The notes: generated from the sequence alone by a model not told the origin. Positions 1 to 8,900 are shown, counted from the stretch's first letter. The stretch is 64,000 nt of DNA from an uncultured Brevibacillus sp. (GCF_947502445.1 NZ_CANMZW010000003.1:248001-312000), one strand, 5' to 3'. A program made the numbers and translations.

Positions 1-301
1 GCACTTCTTCAATAACCCGAACATTCTCATCGCCATCCTCGAGCACCATTAGAGTCTTCAATGCTTGATTTACCTCATGGGTATCGATCAACCCATCAAC
101 AAATACAGCGATCGCGATCACGCTGTTTTTTTGCTTAAATTCCCGGATGACAAAATCCGAGCAATCCGCAAACAGTTTTTTCAAAAGGGCGATGTTATCT
201 GCGAGTTTGGAAAAGACCGGAATGCCCTCCAGATCCATTAGGCTACAGGCATTTATAGACTCGATCAGCTCTTTTGTTTTGTCTTTACGCTTAAAATCCA
301 T
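1..301 (-). CDS. GerA-family spore germinant receptor subunit A, N-terminal part
   Basis: Partial gene that runs off the left edge of the window; the first 100 codons are visible. The translation has the pattern of the N-terminal soluble domain of GerAA/GerBA/GerKA proteins, with a KLFADCSDFVIREF stretch followed by IAIAVFVDGLIDTHEVN. These proteins sit in the inner membrane of the spore and help sense germinants together with B and C subunits. The start ATG at 301 has an AGGTGA ribosome binding site 5-6 bases upstream. A sigma-G-like promoter lies just upstream, as expected for a forespore gene. Which nutrient it senses cannot be told from the fragment. Confidence 0.82.
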   Translation of the reverse strand, partial: MDFKRKDKTKELIESINACSLMDLEGIPVFSKLADNIALLKKLFADCSDFVIREFKQKNSVIAIAVFVDGLIDTHEVNQALKTLMVLEDGDENVRVIEEV

Positions 302-330
302 GTCTTCACCTGCCACTGGAAAGCTATACG

Positions 331-361
331 TATTATGGATGATTAAGGTAAGAGCTATGCA
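331..361 (-). promoter_or_regulatory. Sigma-G-like promoter for the germinant receptor gene
   Basis: Read on the minus strand, TGCATA and CATAATA are separated by 18 bases, close to the known sigma-G pattern (TGAATA, 17-18 bases, CATACTA). It ends about 30 bases before the receptor start codon. Forespore expression fits the family. Assignment is by eye. Confidence 0.5.
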
Positions 362-437
362 AGAAAGCTCAGTCTTACATAATCTTCGCTTGTCTGGACA
401 AAGTAGGGACAAGTCAATTAGAAAGAAGGGGCTTGTT

Positions 438-1340
438 TTGGCAGCACCGACAAAAGAGTACGAGCTAACTATAGGCGGACACACCTTATCGATTACAAAT
501 CCATATAAACCGTTATGGCCAAAGGCAGAAGTAACAAAACTGGACTATATCCGCTACCTGTTGATCGTAGCTAAACCGATGCTCGCTTACGCAAAAGATC
601 GCCTCTTGACCGTTATCCGTTATCCTCACGGGATAACCGACAAGCATTTTTATCAAAAAAACACGCCCGATTATGCCCCCGCCTGGATTCAAACCCATAC
701 CTGGGAAAATGTTCGCTATGCTTTATGCAATAACGAGGCGACCCTCATCTGGATGGCAAATCAGGCTGCACTCGAGTGGCATGTTTCGTTTCATCTGGCG
801 AAAAATGAGATACCGACTGAGCTAGTTTTTGACTTGGACCCATCTACGGATGACTTTTCGGTAGTGATCCAAAGCGCTATGCTTGTAAAAGAATTGTTGG
901 ATGAGCTCCATCTACCCTCTTACGTCAAAACATCAGGCTCCAGTGGCTTGCAAATCTATGTACCACTCGAGCTTCGATATACGTTCGAGCAAACCCGTCA
1001 GGTAGGTTATTTTTTGGCTTCTTATTTAGTGAATAAGCATCCCGAGTTGCTCACTATCGAAAGAATGGTGAAAAACAGAGGGAGCAAGCTCTATATCGAT
1101 TATTTACAGCATTGGCGTGGCAAAACACTGCCCGCTCCCTACTCCCCTCGTGCAAAAGAGAAAGCGACTGTCTCAACCCCACTGCAATGGGAAGAGGTGA
1201 CGCAAATTCACCCCACTGCCTTTACGATTCATACTGTACCCGAACGTTTGCAAACGCTGGGTGACCTCTTTTCCCCAGTCTCCTCTCCAGATAGCAGAGC
1301 TTCCCTTGATCGCGTCCTTTCCTTTTTACAGTCACGCTAA
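438..1340 (+). CDS. ligD: LigD-type polymerase/primase domain protein (NHEJ)
   Basis: A stand-alone LigD polymerase domain of the archaeo-eukaryotic primase superfamily, which adds nucleotides at broken DNA ends in bacterial non-homologous end joining. Visible family landmarks are the ITNPYKPLWP start of the domain, the metal-binding VFDLDPS motif (DxD) near residue 130, the KTSGSSGLQIYVPL motif, and the C-terminal LPAPYSPRA segment. The frame is open further upstream, but the TTG at 438 has a good AAGGGG site 6 bases before it and gives 300 residues, the usual size of the domain. Neither Ku nor the ligase domain is in the window. It is divergent from the spore receptor gene, which fits the known role of this repair route in spores. 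Confidence 0.83.
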   Translation: MAAPTKEYELTIGGHTLSITNPYKPLWPKAEVTKLDYIRYLLIVAKPMLAYAKDRLLTVIRYPHGITDKHFYQKNTPDYAPAWIQTHTWENVRYALCNNEATLIWMANQAALEWHVSFHLAKNEIPTELVFDLDPSTDDFSVVIQSAMLVKELLDELHLPSYVKTSGSSGLQIYVPLELRYTFEQTRQVGYFLASYLVNKHPELLTIERMVKNRGSKLYIDYLQHWRGKTLPAPYSPRAKEKATVSTPLQWEEVTQIHPTAFTIHTVPERLQTLGDLFSPVSSPDSRASLDRVLSFLQSR

Positions 1341-1414
1341 GTGTGTAGTTGGAATCCCCCTACCTGTTTGTGCTATACTGTGCACAGACGTTTTCTGGCA
1401 AGGAGGCATTTTTC

Positions 1415-2212
1415 ATGATCGATCCAATTGCAATTGCAATCGGACCTTTAAAGATTCACTGGTACGGCATCATTATGGGGCTCGCTTTTTTTCTTGGGAC
1501 CTATTTAGCCCGGTACAATTCCAAACGTTCTGGCATTGATCCTGATCACGTCCTGAATATGGTTGTACTGATCATCCCGGCAGCGATCATCTGCGCTCGT
1601 TTGTACTACGTGGTGTTTGAATGGGGGCAGTACAAAGACAACCCGATCGACATCATTAAAGTCTGGAATGGTGGGCTCGCGATTCATGGAGGGCTTATCG
1701 GTGGGGTGTTAGCCGGAACGTGGTATATCCGCAAGCACAAGCTGCCGTTCCTTCGGTTGGCAGACATCTTTATGCCAAGTGTGATTCTCGGGCAAGCAAT
1801 TGGCCGTTGGGGCAATTTCATCAACCAGGAAGCACATGGGGACGTGGCCTCAGCCGAATTCATGGAGAAATTCCCCGCTTTCATCCGTGATCAGATGTAC
1901 ATTGGGGGGCAATACTACCACCCCACATTCCTCTATGAGTCGATGTGGAATCTCGTAGTCTTTGCAATACTGATCTTCATGCTGTATCGCTTCAAAAAGT
2001 TCGATGGACAAATCCTGTTCAGCTACATGATTCTTTATTCAATCGGTCGTTTCTTCATTGAAGGCATGCGTACGGACAGCTTACTCATCGCGGACACGCT
2101 CCGAGTTGCGCAGCTGGTCAGTTTAAGCCTCATTGCCGTCGGAATCATTTTGATGCTCGTGTTTGCCCGAAAAAGCAAACAGTCAGGACATTCTCAAAAC
2201 TCCATGGAGTAA
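1415..2212 (+). CDS. lgt: Prolipoprotein diacylglyceryl transferase
   Basis: Transfers a diacylglyceryl group from phosphatidylglycerol to the lipobox cysteine of prelipoproteins in the cytoplasmic membrane, the first step of lipoprotein maturation. The 265-residue protein has about seven membrane segments, the HGGLIGG motif at about residue 91 and the family signature GRWGNFINQE at residues 130-139. The ATG at 1415 follows an AAGGAGG site. Several lipoproteins in this window (at 12315, 33616 and 53223) would be substrates. It appears monocistronic and is followed by a terminator. Confidence 0.97.
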   Translation: MIDPIAIAIGPLKIHWYGIIMGLAFFLGTYLARYNSKRSGIDPDHVLNMVVLIIPAAIICARLYYVVFEWGQYKDNPIDIIKVWNGGLAIHGGLIGGVLAGTWYIRKHKLPFLRLADIFMPSVILGQAIGRWGNFINQEAHGDVASAEFMEKFPAFIRDQMYIGGQYYHPTFLYESMWNLVVFAILIFMLYRFKKFDGQILFSYMILYSIGRFFIEGMRTDSLLIADTLRVAQLVSLSLIAVGIILMLVFARKSKQSGHSQNSME

Positions 2213-2230
2213 ATGTCACTCACAGCTTCC

Positions 2231-2269
2231 AAACCACCCCTTCCATAACGGAACCGGGTGGTTTTTTTG
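2231..2269 (+). terminator. Rho-independent terminator after lgt
   Basis: An AAACCACC arm pairs with GGTGGTTT across a short loop, followed by a run of T. Confidence 0.85.
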
Positions 2270-2339
2270 TTTGTCCTGTCTGAATAATCGTAAACGAGGA
2301 AATAACTGATAGATAAAGATACGTGATGGGGTGACAAGC

Positions 2340-2579
2340 ATGGAGGATGGTATTTTAGAAGACTATCTAGACCGTAATGTTCGCGTGCATTTTGCTCCCG
2401 CTATGATCGGTTCCGGATTATCTCCCTATACCGAAGGAAAGCTGTACGATTACAGCACGAACGGCATCCTGCTGCAGGAGAGTGACGGGTCACTTGATTA
2501 TATCCCCTTTGCCTCGGTCAGACTCATTCAGATTCGGCCAAAGGCTGGGCTATGGGAGCGACTAACAGGAGCTGGATAG
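2340..2579 (+). CDS. Small conserved-type hypothetical protein (79 aa)
   Basis: Not recognised. A 79-residue soluble protein with acidic N-terminus (MEDGILEDYLDR), then a segment that alternates hydrophobic and polar residues (GKLYDYSTNGILLQE, YIPFASVRLIQIR) as in a small beta-barrel such as an Sm-like or SH3-like fold. That fold is a guess from the pattern only. The ATG at 2340 has GGGGTGA about 6 bases upstream; a GTG at 2331 is an alternative that would overlap the ribosome binding site. It stands alone between two terminators. Confidence 0.72.
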   Translation: MEDGILEDYLDRNVRVHFAPAMIGSGLSPYTEGKLYDYSTNGILLQESDGSLDYIPFASVRLIQIRPKAGLWERLTGAG

Positions 2580-2582
2580 CTT

Positions 2583-2633
2583 AAAAAGACACCTTTTCCG
2601 GATATACAATCTTCCGGTACGAAGGTGTCTTTT
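2583..2633. terminator. Bidirectional terminator between the small hypothetical gene and pit
   Basis: AAAAGACACCTT and AAGGTGTCTTTT are perfect inverted arms, with A-run and T-run on either side, so it can serve both converging genes. Confidence 0.85.
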
Positions 2634-2667
2634 GCACTATTTTAGAAAGAATAATTCTGACCTTATT

Positions 2668-3687
2668 TTATAAAAACACATCGAAAACGACATAACAGGC
2701 AGCGGCGAGCAAAGCAGATACAGGGAGTGTAATTACCCAAGTAATTAAAATCCGTCCTGCCAATCCCCACTTTACTGCATTGAGCTTTTGAGATGCCCCT
2801 ACCCCTAGGATCGAGGACGTAATCACGTGTGTTGTACTTACCGGTAGCTTCAATGTTGTAAAAATAGTGATGATCAAGGCAGAAGACAAATCAGCTGAAA
2901 AGCCACTAATCGGCTTGATCTTCATGATCTTGCCGCCCATTGTTTTGATAATTCGCCAGCCACCAAAGGATGTTCCAAGTGCCATAGCAATCGCAGCAGA
3001 GAACTTAACCCAAAGTGGAATCGTGAATTCACCTGGCTCTTGTACCAAAAAACCACCTGAAATCAGTGCGAGGGTGATAACCCCCATTGTCTTCTGTGCA
3101 TCATTTGCTCCATGGCTAAATGACTGCCAGGACGCTGACAACACCTGAAGCGCACGAAAGCTTCGGTTGGTCTTGTGGTAGGCTTTGTTGGCTACAATTC
3201 TAGATACGATTTTAATGACGATAAAGCCGATAACAAAGGCCACAATTGGCGAAATAATTAACGCCTTTACGATCTCAATAAATCCTTCCATGTTGATTGC
3301 TCCGAAACCTGCTGCACCAATCGCTGCACCAGCAACCCCACCGATGATCGCGTGCGAAGAAGAGCTAGGAATTCCAAACCACCATGTGATGAGGTTCCAC
3401 AAGATCGCTGCAGTCAATGCGGCAAGAACAACCAATAGACCATTTGACAGCTTAAACGGATCGGTAATTTGTCCACCAATCGTTTTTGCTACACCCGTAT
3501 AGGTCAGTGCGCCAACAAGGTTAAAAACGGAAGCAATTACGATAGCAGTACGTGGACTTAGCGCGCGAGTGGATACCGATGTGGCAATCGCGTTTGCTGT
3601 GTCATGGAAGCCGTTAATAAAGTCAAAGCTAAGCGCCATGATGACGACGAGTACGAGAATAATCACCTCTGGCGATAGATCAGGCAT
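2668..3687 (-). CDS. pit: PiT-family inorganic phosphate transporter
   Basis: A 339-residue membrane protein that takes up inorganic phosphate (as a metal-phosphate complex in studied members) by cation symport. The duplicated PiT signature is clear: DFINGFHDTANAIAT near residue 25 and SFSHGANDAQKTMGV in the second half. About ten membrane segments are visible. Its start overlaps the end of the upstream DUF47 gene by 8 bases, so the two are very likely translated together. This pair is a common arrangement, with the DUF47 protein acting as a PhoU-like partner. Confidence 0.95.
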   Translation of the reverse strand: MPDLSPEVIILVLVVIMALSFDFINGFHDTANAIATSVSTRALSPRTAIVIASVFNLVGALTYTGVAKTIGGQITDPFKLSNGLLVVLAALTAAILWNLITWWFGIPSSSSHAIIGGVAGAAIGAAGFGAINMEGFIEIVKALIISPIVAFVIGFIVIKIVSRIVANKAYHKTNRSFRALQVLSASWQSFSHGANDAQKTMGVITLALISGGFLVQEPGEFTIPLWVKFSAAIAMALGTSFGGWRIIKTMGGKIMKIKPISGFSADLSSALIITIFTTLKLPVSTTHVITSSILGVGASQKLNAVKWGLAGRILITWVITLPVSALLAAACYVVFDVFL

Positions 3688-4297
3688 TCTTTAACACGAT
3701 CCCTTCTACCAGGTTGGAAACATCCTCCGCAAAGTCAGCACAGTCCTCAAGCTTATCATAGATTTCTTTGAGCTTGATCGCTTCGATCGGATTGGCGTCA
3801 GGTGCATTAAGCAGGTCTGATACCATTTTGCGGTAGTTGGAATCGGATTCATGTTCGAGATCTTTAATCTCTCTTGCAATCTTGGAAACTACCTGATGAT
3901 CCAGCTTGCGAAGTGTGCGAATCAACTCAATAAGCTTTGCCGAGCATTTGACCAAAATGTTTGCCTGAGCAAGAACTCGCGGGTCTGGCTGGCGTACTTG
4001 ATACAGATACATACGATCCGCTACGCCATCGATGTAGTCAATCATCGAGTCCATAGTATGAGCGAGTTGGTGAATATCTTCACGCTCAAGTGGAGTGATA
4101 AAGGTAGAGTTCAATTCGTTCATAATGCGGCGAACGATTTCATCCCCTTCTTTTTCTACAGCTTTGATTGCTTTTACTTTCGCCTCTAAATCGTGATAGT
4201 TCCCTATCATTTCATAAAAGAGATGAGTCCCTTTGTGCACAGTAGCAATTTGCTGTTCGAATAGATCAAAGAAGATATACTTGTTTGATTTCAACAT
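3680..4297 (-). CDS. ykaA: DUF47 family PhoU-like protein, Pit accessory
   Basis: A 205-residue, mostly helical cytoplasmic protein of the DUF47/PhoU-related family, usually encoded directly before pit and thought to modulate phosphate transport. Visible features are the AVEKEGDEIVRRIMNEL segment and the LEDCADFAEDVSNLVEGIV C-terminus, both typical. I chose the ATG at 4297, which has AGAAGGA about 5 bases upstream and gives the size of the B. subtilis homologue; a GTG at 4312 sits directly against its own ribosome binding site. First gene of a two-gene operon with pit. Confidence 0.9.
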   Translation of the reverse strand: MLKSNKYIFFDLFEQQIATVHKGTHLFYEMIGNYHDLEAKVKAIKAVEKEGDEIVRRIMNELNSTFITPLEREDIHQLAHTMDSMIDYIDGVADRMYLYQVRQPDPRVLAQANILVKCSAKLIELIRTLRKLDHQVVSKIAREIKDLEHESDSNYRKMVSDLLNAPDANPIEAIKLKEIYDKLEDCADFAEDVSNLVEGIVLKNA

Positions 4298-4440
4298 ACG
4301 TTCCTTCTTCACTCCTTAGGAAAAATCACACTAGACGATTATATCGAACATTAATGTTGACGTAAATTTAAAAACAAGGTCAAGTATGTGTATTTTTTTT
4401 AAATAATTTATTAAGTTTTTGTAAATCACCTTTACAATCG

Positions 4441-4476
4441 ACAAAAAACACTCATTCCCACCAGAGTATGAGTGTT
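4441..4476 (-). terminator. Terminator of the diguanylate cyclase gene
   Basis: AACACTCAT/ATGAGTGTT arms flank a 12-base loop, followed on the minus strand by TTTTTTG. Confidence 0.82.
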
Positions 4477-4498
4477 AGTCTACCAGCCAATCCCATAT

Positions 4499-5164
4499 TT
4501 AATTCGTAGCTGCCAGCATACAATCCTTCTTTTTCTTGGCTTCGTACATCAAGGTATCTGCTTTTTCTGTCAACTCCTTTGCACTTGCGGCATGGAGTGG
4601 ATAAGAAGCTACGCCGATACTGACGGTCACACCTGAAAGCAAGCTGCGGACCTGCTTCTGGATGCGTTCGCCTACACCAAGACCTACTCTCGTCTCTGTC
4701 TGTGGCAGCAGCACTACAAATTCTTCACCGCCCCAGCGCCCTACTGCATCCTGCCTGCGGACATTGACCTGCAGCAAATCGGCAAACTGGCACAATAGCT
4801 GGTCGCCCCTGATATGTCCATGTCGGTCATTAAAATCCTTAAAGTTATCCAAGTCAATAAACAGTAAGGTGACGGGATATCGATTGCGCTTTGCCAGCTG
4901 CACTTCTTGCTCAAGTTTGTCGATAAAGCGTCGGTTGACCAATACGCCCGTTAATGAATCGTGATAAGCCATCCGCCGCAATTTATTTACATAGGCTCCG
5001 AGCATATATCCTCCGACTGTCTGGATCATGGCTACCGCAGCAACCAGCGCCGCCATTGCTCCATCCTCAGGGAATCCATACACCCCAAGCCAAATCAAAA
5101 TCATTAGACAGGAAGCCCCCATGCCAAGCCAGCGCGAGTCCACAACAAATTCCCTCCGGTACAT
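4499..5164 (-). CDS. Membrane-anchored diguanylate cyclase (GGDEF)
   Basis: Makes the second messenger cyclic di-GMP from two GTP. The 221-residue protein has two membrane segments at about residues 13-30 and 36-57, then a GGDEF domain from about residue 65 to the end. The active-site loop reads GGEEF at 145-149, a functional variant, and a product-inhibition site RxxD (RRQD) lies five residues before it, so feedback control is likely. There is no sensor domain beyond the membrane anchor. The ATG at 5164 has GAGGTG 7 bases upstream. It is a single gene with its own terminator. Confidence 0.93.
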   Translation of the reverse strand: MYRREFVVDSRWLGMGASCLMILIWLGVYGFPEDGAMAALVAAVAMIQTVGGYMLGAYVNKLRRMAYHDSLTGVLVNRRFIDKLEQEVQLAKRNRYPVTLLFIDLDNFKDFNDRHGHIRGDQLLCQFADLLQVNVRRQDAVGRWGGEEFVVLLPQTETRVGLGVGERIQKQVRSLLSGVTVSIGVASYPLHAASAKELTEKADTLMYEAKKKKDCMLAATN

Positions 5165-5432
5165 GCTAGTAGCACCTCAAATTCCAATGATTCATAAGAC
5201 CTAATTCATATCATGAAAATAGGACTTTAATCGTAATGTTAGGAATATTTTACCTATCTTTTGTCCCGAGATCAATATCTAAAACTGTGCATAACTCGCA
5301 GAACCATCTATTCTTCATCAAATCGACATTATTTGTTAAAATTTTCAGATTAATGGCAACCCTCTTTCTTGTCTTGATACTCTCGGATATAATTACAAAA
5401 TATTCTTTATCGATAGGGAGGAATTGTCCTTC

Positions 5433-6698
5433 ATGGCCTGGTTGCAAAATATCATCTCCCGCTATGACAGTACCATTTGGATTCGTGTCATTGGGACCAT
5501 TCTTACAACATTTGCTGGCTTTATGCTCCGACCATTCCTCGCTTTTTATCTGTACGACAAAATGGATGGAAATTTGTTGGTGGCTGCCATGGTCACAAGC
5601 CTTCAACCACTGACAAGCATCGTCTCCGGGTATTTTGCAGGAAGTCTATCTGATCGCTACGGACGCAAGCCTTTGATGGTAGCTGCTCTCTTTATTGAAG
5701 CCATATCCATGGCAGGCTACATCTGGGCGGAATCTCTTTTGGCCTTTGCTGCACTAACTGTCTTGAACGGGATCGGTGCTTCTCTGTTCTGGCCAGCTGC
5801 AAGCGCGCAGGTAACAGATGTGGTTCCTGAGGAAAAGCGTAGTGAGGTTTTTGCCCTGCTTCATACTGCATTGAATCTGGGGGCTGCCGCAGGTCCATTA
5901 ATCGGCGTTGCACTCTACAAAATTAATCCTGCTATCGCCTTTGCTATCTGTTCGTGTATGCTGTTCGTCTACTGTTTGCTCATCGTTTGGAAGGTACCGG
6001 AAACTTTGCCGGTAGAAATGCGTGAGCGAGCCAAGCAAACAACTGATAAGCAGGCCATCGCGCTTATGAAGCTTACTGATCATACGACTTTGATCTGGAT
6101 CACTTTGGCGGCAGTACCTGTGTCGCTTTTGTACTCTCAAGTAGAAATTATCCTGCCACAACATTTGCGAACACAATACGATGATTTTCTGACCGTATTC
6201 GCCACACTCTTAACGATTAATGGAATTCTCGTGGTCTGCTGTCAAATAGCAATCGCCAAATTCGCAGAGCGCTTTGCCGCCCATCGTGTGGTTTTGCTTG
6301 CCTATCTATTTCTCGCCTGTGTCGGCTTTGGCTACGGATGGGCACCGGGCTTCTTCGTATTAATTCTCGCAGAAATCTTGTTTACCATTGGAGAGATGCT
6401 CTACGGTCCGCAAATTCAAAAAGCGATTTCTGTCATGGCTCCCGAAGAGTATCGCGGTCGTTACTTCGCCATCTTTGGAGCTAACTGGGGAATTACAGGT
6501 ACAATCGGACCGTCAGTCGGTGCAGTTGCATTCCGCGGTATCGGTGGGGCATTCTGGTTTTCGATCTTGGGTCTGCTCCTGTTCGTTGGAGGATTCCTGC
6601 AGACACAGCTAGTGAAACGTGCCATGCAGCGCTCTCAACAAACAGCTACACTGCCTCCAGAAGCTCAATCAGGGCCATCTCACGCTGTTCAATCGTAA
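5433..6698 (+). CDS. MFS efflux transporter
   Basis: A 421-residue major facilitator with about 12 membrane segments. Motif A (GSLSDRYGRKPL) lies in the loop after the second segment, and the N-terminal half carries GAAAGPLIG in segment 5, typical of drug/proton antiporters. The likely role is export of a small molecule in exchange for protons; the substrate cannot be read from sequence. The ATG at 5433 follows AGGGAGGA; the earlier TTG at 5424 would be too close to that site. Single gene with terminator. Confidence 0.9.
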   Translation: MAWLQNIISRYDSTIWIRVIGTILTTFAGFMLRPFLAFYLYDKMDGNLLVAAMVTSLQPLTSIVSGYFAGSLSDRYGRKPLMVAALFIEAISMAGYIWAESLLAFAALTVLNGIGASLFWPAASAQVTDVVPEEKRSEVFALLHTALNLGAAAGPLIGVALYKINPAIAFAICSCMLFVYCLLIVWKVPETLPVEMRERAKQTTDKQAIALMKLTDHTTLIWITLAAVPVSLLYSQVEIILPQHLRTQYDDFLTVFATLLTINGILVVCCQIAIAKFAERFAAHRVVLLAYLFLACVGFGYGWAPGFFVLILAEILFTIGEMLYGPQIQKAISVMAPEEYRGRYFAIFGANWGITGTIGPSVGAVAFRGIGGAFWFSILGLLLFVGGFLQTQLVKRAMQRSQQTATLPPEAQSGPSHAVQS

Positions 6699-6714
6699 AT
6701 GCTTAGTCTATGAA

Positions 6715-6747
6715 CGGGCCGCTCACTACGTGACGGTCCGTTTTTTT
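6715..6747 (+). terminator. Terminator after the MFS gene
   Basis: ACGGGCCG pairs with CGGTCCGT around a self-complementary loop (TCACTACGTGA), followed by seven T. Confidence 0.85.
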
Positions 6748-6828
6748 ATGCGCCAATTTCTATGAATTGGAATCAACTGGAAAGGGAAAGCTAGCCATAC
6801 TTATTATGAAACGGAAGTGATTGCTTGT

Positions 6829-7899
6829 ATGCCCCGGATTGAAGCTGTTGCTACTGCCGTGCCCTCACATCAAGTTACACAAGAAGATTCCGTTAAGCTC
6901 GCTCGCCACTTTTTTCAGGATGCTTTTCCCGATATCGATCGCCTACTGCATGTTTTTGCGCACAGCAAGATCAGGAAACGTCATTTTTGCATGCCAATGG
7001 ACTGGTTTTCGGACAACCGTCTTTTTACCGAAAAGAACCGACTTTATATCGAGCATGCTGAGACGCTTGCCACAGAAGCAGCACTACGCTGTCTGGAAAA
7101 GGCGGGGGTTTCCGCTGGGGCGGTCGATTGTCTGATTTTTGTCTCCAGTACAGGAATTGCTACACCCAGCCTGGACTCTCGGCTTGTGAACCGCCTCGGT
7201 CTGCGTACAGATATTACGCGCTTGCCTTTATGGGGGCTCGGCTGTGCAGGAGGGGCTATGGGGCTATCACGCGCTTGTGAATATACGGCTGCCTATCCTG
7301 CAAAGCGAGTGCTGCTGGTCAGTGTGGAGTTATGCGGATTGACTTTTATCCGTCAAGACATGTCCAAAAGCAATCTGGTTGCTACCTGCCTCTTTGGTGA
7401 TGGCGCGGCTGCTGTCCTCGTGGAAGGAGATCAGGTCGAAACTCTTCGCTCTTCCGGGGCACCTAGACTTCAGTTTTGCGGTGCACGCACGACGACATGG
7501 CCAGACACCCTCGATGTGATGGGGTGGGAAGTGACCGAGCCAGGATTAAAGGTCATTTTTTCACGAGATATTCCAACCATCATCCATCAAGCGATGAAAG
7601 AAAATGTAGAGAGCTTCTTGTCACCCTATGACACTACGGTCGAGAGACTCCGTCACTTTATTCTTCATCCTGGTGGAACAAAAGTGTTATCTGCCTACCA
7701 GGAGTCGCTCGGTATCTCCTCCGATGCCACTCGTCTTTCAGAAGAGGTGCTGCATGACTTTGGCAACATGTCGTCGCCTACCGTCTTATTCGTGCTTGAA
7801 AAAAGTATGGAACAAGCGTGGGAGACAGGGGAACGCGGGCTTTTGGCTGCACTTGGCCCGGGCTTTAGCTCAGAGCTACTATTACTAGAAGCGAGGTAG
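6829..7899 (+). CDS. bpsA: Type III polyketide synthase (alkylpyrone synthase-like)
   Basis: A chalcone-synthase-fold homodimeric enzyme that extends a fatty acyl starter with malonyl-CoA. The catalytic triad is visible: Cys139 in WGLGCAGGAMGL, His280 in HPGGTKVL and Asn313 in FGNMSSPTV. The 356-residue length is normal. The ATG at 6829 follows GGAAGTGA by 8 bases. The next gene, 6 bases on, is a membrane methyltransferase, the same pairing as bpsA-bpsB of B. subtilis, where the products are alkylpyrones and their methyl ethers. That product assignment is by analogy; starter length cannot be read from the sequence. Confidence 0.93.
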   Translation: MPRIEAVATAVPSHQVTQEDSVKLARHFFQDAFPDIDRLLHVFAHSKIRKRHFCMPMDWFSDNRLFTEKNRLYIEHAETLATEAALRCLEKAGVSAGAVDCLIFVSSTGIATPSLDSRLVNRLGLRTDITRLPLWGLGCAGGAMGLSRACEYTAAYPAKRVLLVSVELCGLTFIRQDMSKSNLVATCLFGDGAAAVLVEGDQVETLRSSGAPRLQFCGARTTTWPDTLDVMGWEVTEPGLKVIFSRDIPTIIHQAMKENVESFLSPYDTTVERLRHFILHPGGTKVLSAYQESLGISSDATRLSEEVLHDFGNMSSPTVLFVLEKSMEQAWETGERGLLAALGPGFSSELLLLEAR

Positions 7900-7905
7900 A
7901 AAAGC

Positions 7906-8430
7906 ATGATGTTCTTTGCAATCGTTATTGGTTTGGTGCTCCTGCAACGAGTCTTTGAGCTCTATTTAGCAGCGCGGAACGCAAAATACATCCGGGCACG
8001 TGGTGGCTATGAGATCGGAGCGAATCACTATAAGTACATCGTGGGGCTTCACTTCTTATTTTTTATCAGCCTGGTGCTTGAGGTGAGCACCGATGCCTCT
8101 CCATTCGCCCTTTCTTCCTGGTGGATGTACCCGTTTTGCTTTTTCCTTCTTGCCCAGCTTCTTCGTTACTGGTGCATACAAAGTCTCGGCAAGCATTGGA
8201 ATACGCGAATTTTGATTGTCCCAGGCATAGAGCCAGTCATTCGCGGGCCGTATCTTTTTCTTCGTCATCCGAATTATCTGGTCGTGGCGATCGAGCTTTG
8301 CTGCCTGCCCTTGACATTTTCCGCGTACGTGACTGCTATCCTTTTTACCTTCCTCAACGCATGGCTGCTTTTGCACATACGAATCCCATTGGAAGAGAAA
8401 AGCGTGTATAAAGCAAACAAGCAGCAGTAA
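7906..8430 (+). CDS. ypbQ: Isoprenylcysteine carboxyl methyltransferase-family protein (alkylpyrone O-methyltransferase-like)
   Basis: A 174-residue integral membrane protein with four to five membrane segments and the ICMT-type C-terminal motif GPYLFLRHPNYLVVAIEL, which binds S-adenosylmethionine. In B. subtilis the homologue BpsB (YpbQ) methylates the alkylpyrones made by BpsA. Here it starts 6 bases after the polyketide synthase, so the two share an operon and very likely a pathway. A GCGAGGT site precedes the ATG at 7906; a second ATG follows directly in frame. Confidence 0.88.
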   Translation: MMFFAIVIGLVLLQRVFELYLAARNAKYIRARGGYEIGANHYKYIVGLHFLFFISLVLEVSTDASPFALSSWWMYPFCFFLLAQLLRYWCIQSLGKHWNTRILIVPGIEPVIRGPYLFLRHPNYLVVAIELCCLPLTFSAYVTAILFTFLNAWLLLHIRIPLEEKSVYKANKQQ

Positions 8431-8457
8431 CCCCACGAAAACTCTGCAATTGAATGC

Positions 8458-8498
8458 AAAAAGTCTCTGACATCACAGGATATCAGAGACTTTTTTCA
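8458..8498 (+). terminator. Terminator of the bpsA-ypbQ operon
   Basis: AAGTCTCTGA pairs with TCAGAGACTT, followed by a run of T. Confidence 0.85.
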
Positions 8499-8570
8499 AA
8501 ATTCATGTTTATTCTCGGCCACTTGGAGGAAAAGAAGATAGTACTCTATTTTTCCCGTGAGGTGGAACTA

Positions 8571-8891
8571 GTGAATCGAACAAGCATACGTGAGCCTCTG
8601 GATGCAAAAAAGATGATCATCCGCGATTTTAGTAATTTGCTAGACACGATTCCTAATCAGGATGATCAGGTGACTATTCAAAAATTTCTCCGTTATTTAC
8701 AAAGTCTGATCAGGATCAAGCAGGTCGTACCGCCTGTCGTAGAAATCATGACGGTTATCAAGCATAACAAGCCCTTGCTCTACCATGCTGCTCGCCGTGC
8801 TGTCATGACCTCAAGCAACCTGCATATGCTCTTCTATCTCGACATGGACTTGCATTTGGCACAAGAGAGGCTGAAGCAATTCGATCAATAG
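8571..8891 (+). CDS. Hypothetical protein, helical (106 aa)
   Basis: Not recognised. The frame is open from 8454, but that part lies inside the terminator of the previous operon. The GTG at 8571 has TGAGGTGG 6 bases upstream and is the best start. The 106-residue product has no signal peptide or membrane segment and looks fully helical, with heptad-like stretches (FLRYLQSLIRIKQVV, LYHAARRAVM) and an acidic C-terminus. It ends 9 bases before the convergent aminopeptidase gene. Confidence 0.62.
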   Translation: MNRTSIREPLDAKKMIIRDFSNLLDTIPNQDDQVTIQKFLRYLQSLIRIKQVVPPVVEIMTVIKHNKPLLYHAARRAVMTSSNLHMLFYLDMDLHLAQERLKQFDQ

Positions 8892-8900
8892 CTTTTTCGA

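Noticed and set aside
147..437. Upstream extension of the LigD frame
   Set aside because: It would overlap the divergent germinant receptor gene; the TTG at 438 has the good ribosome site and the right domain length.
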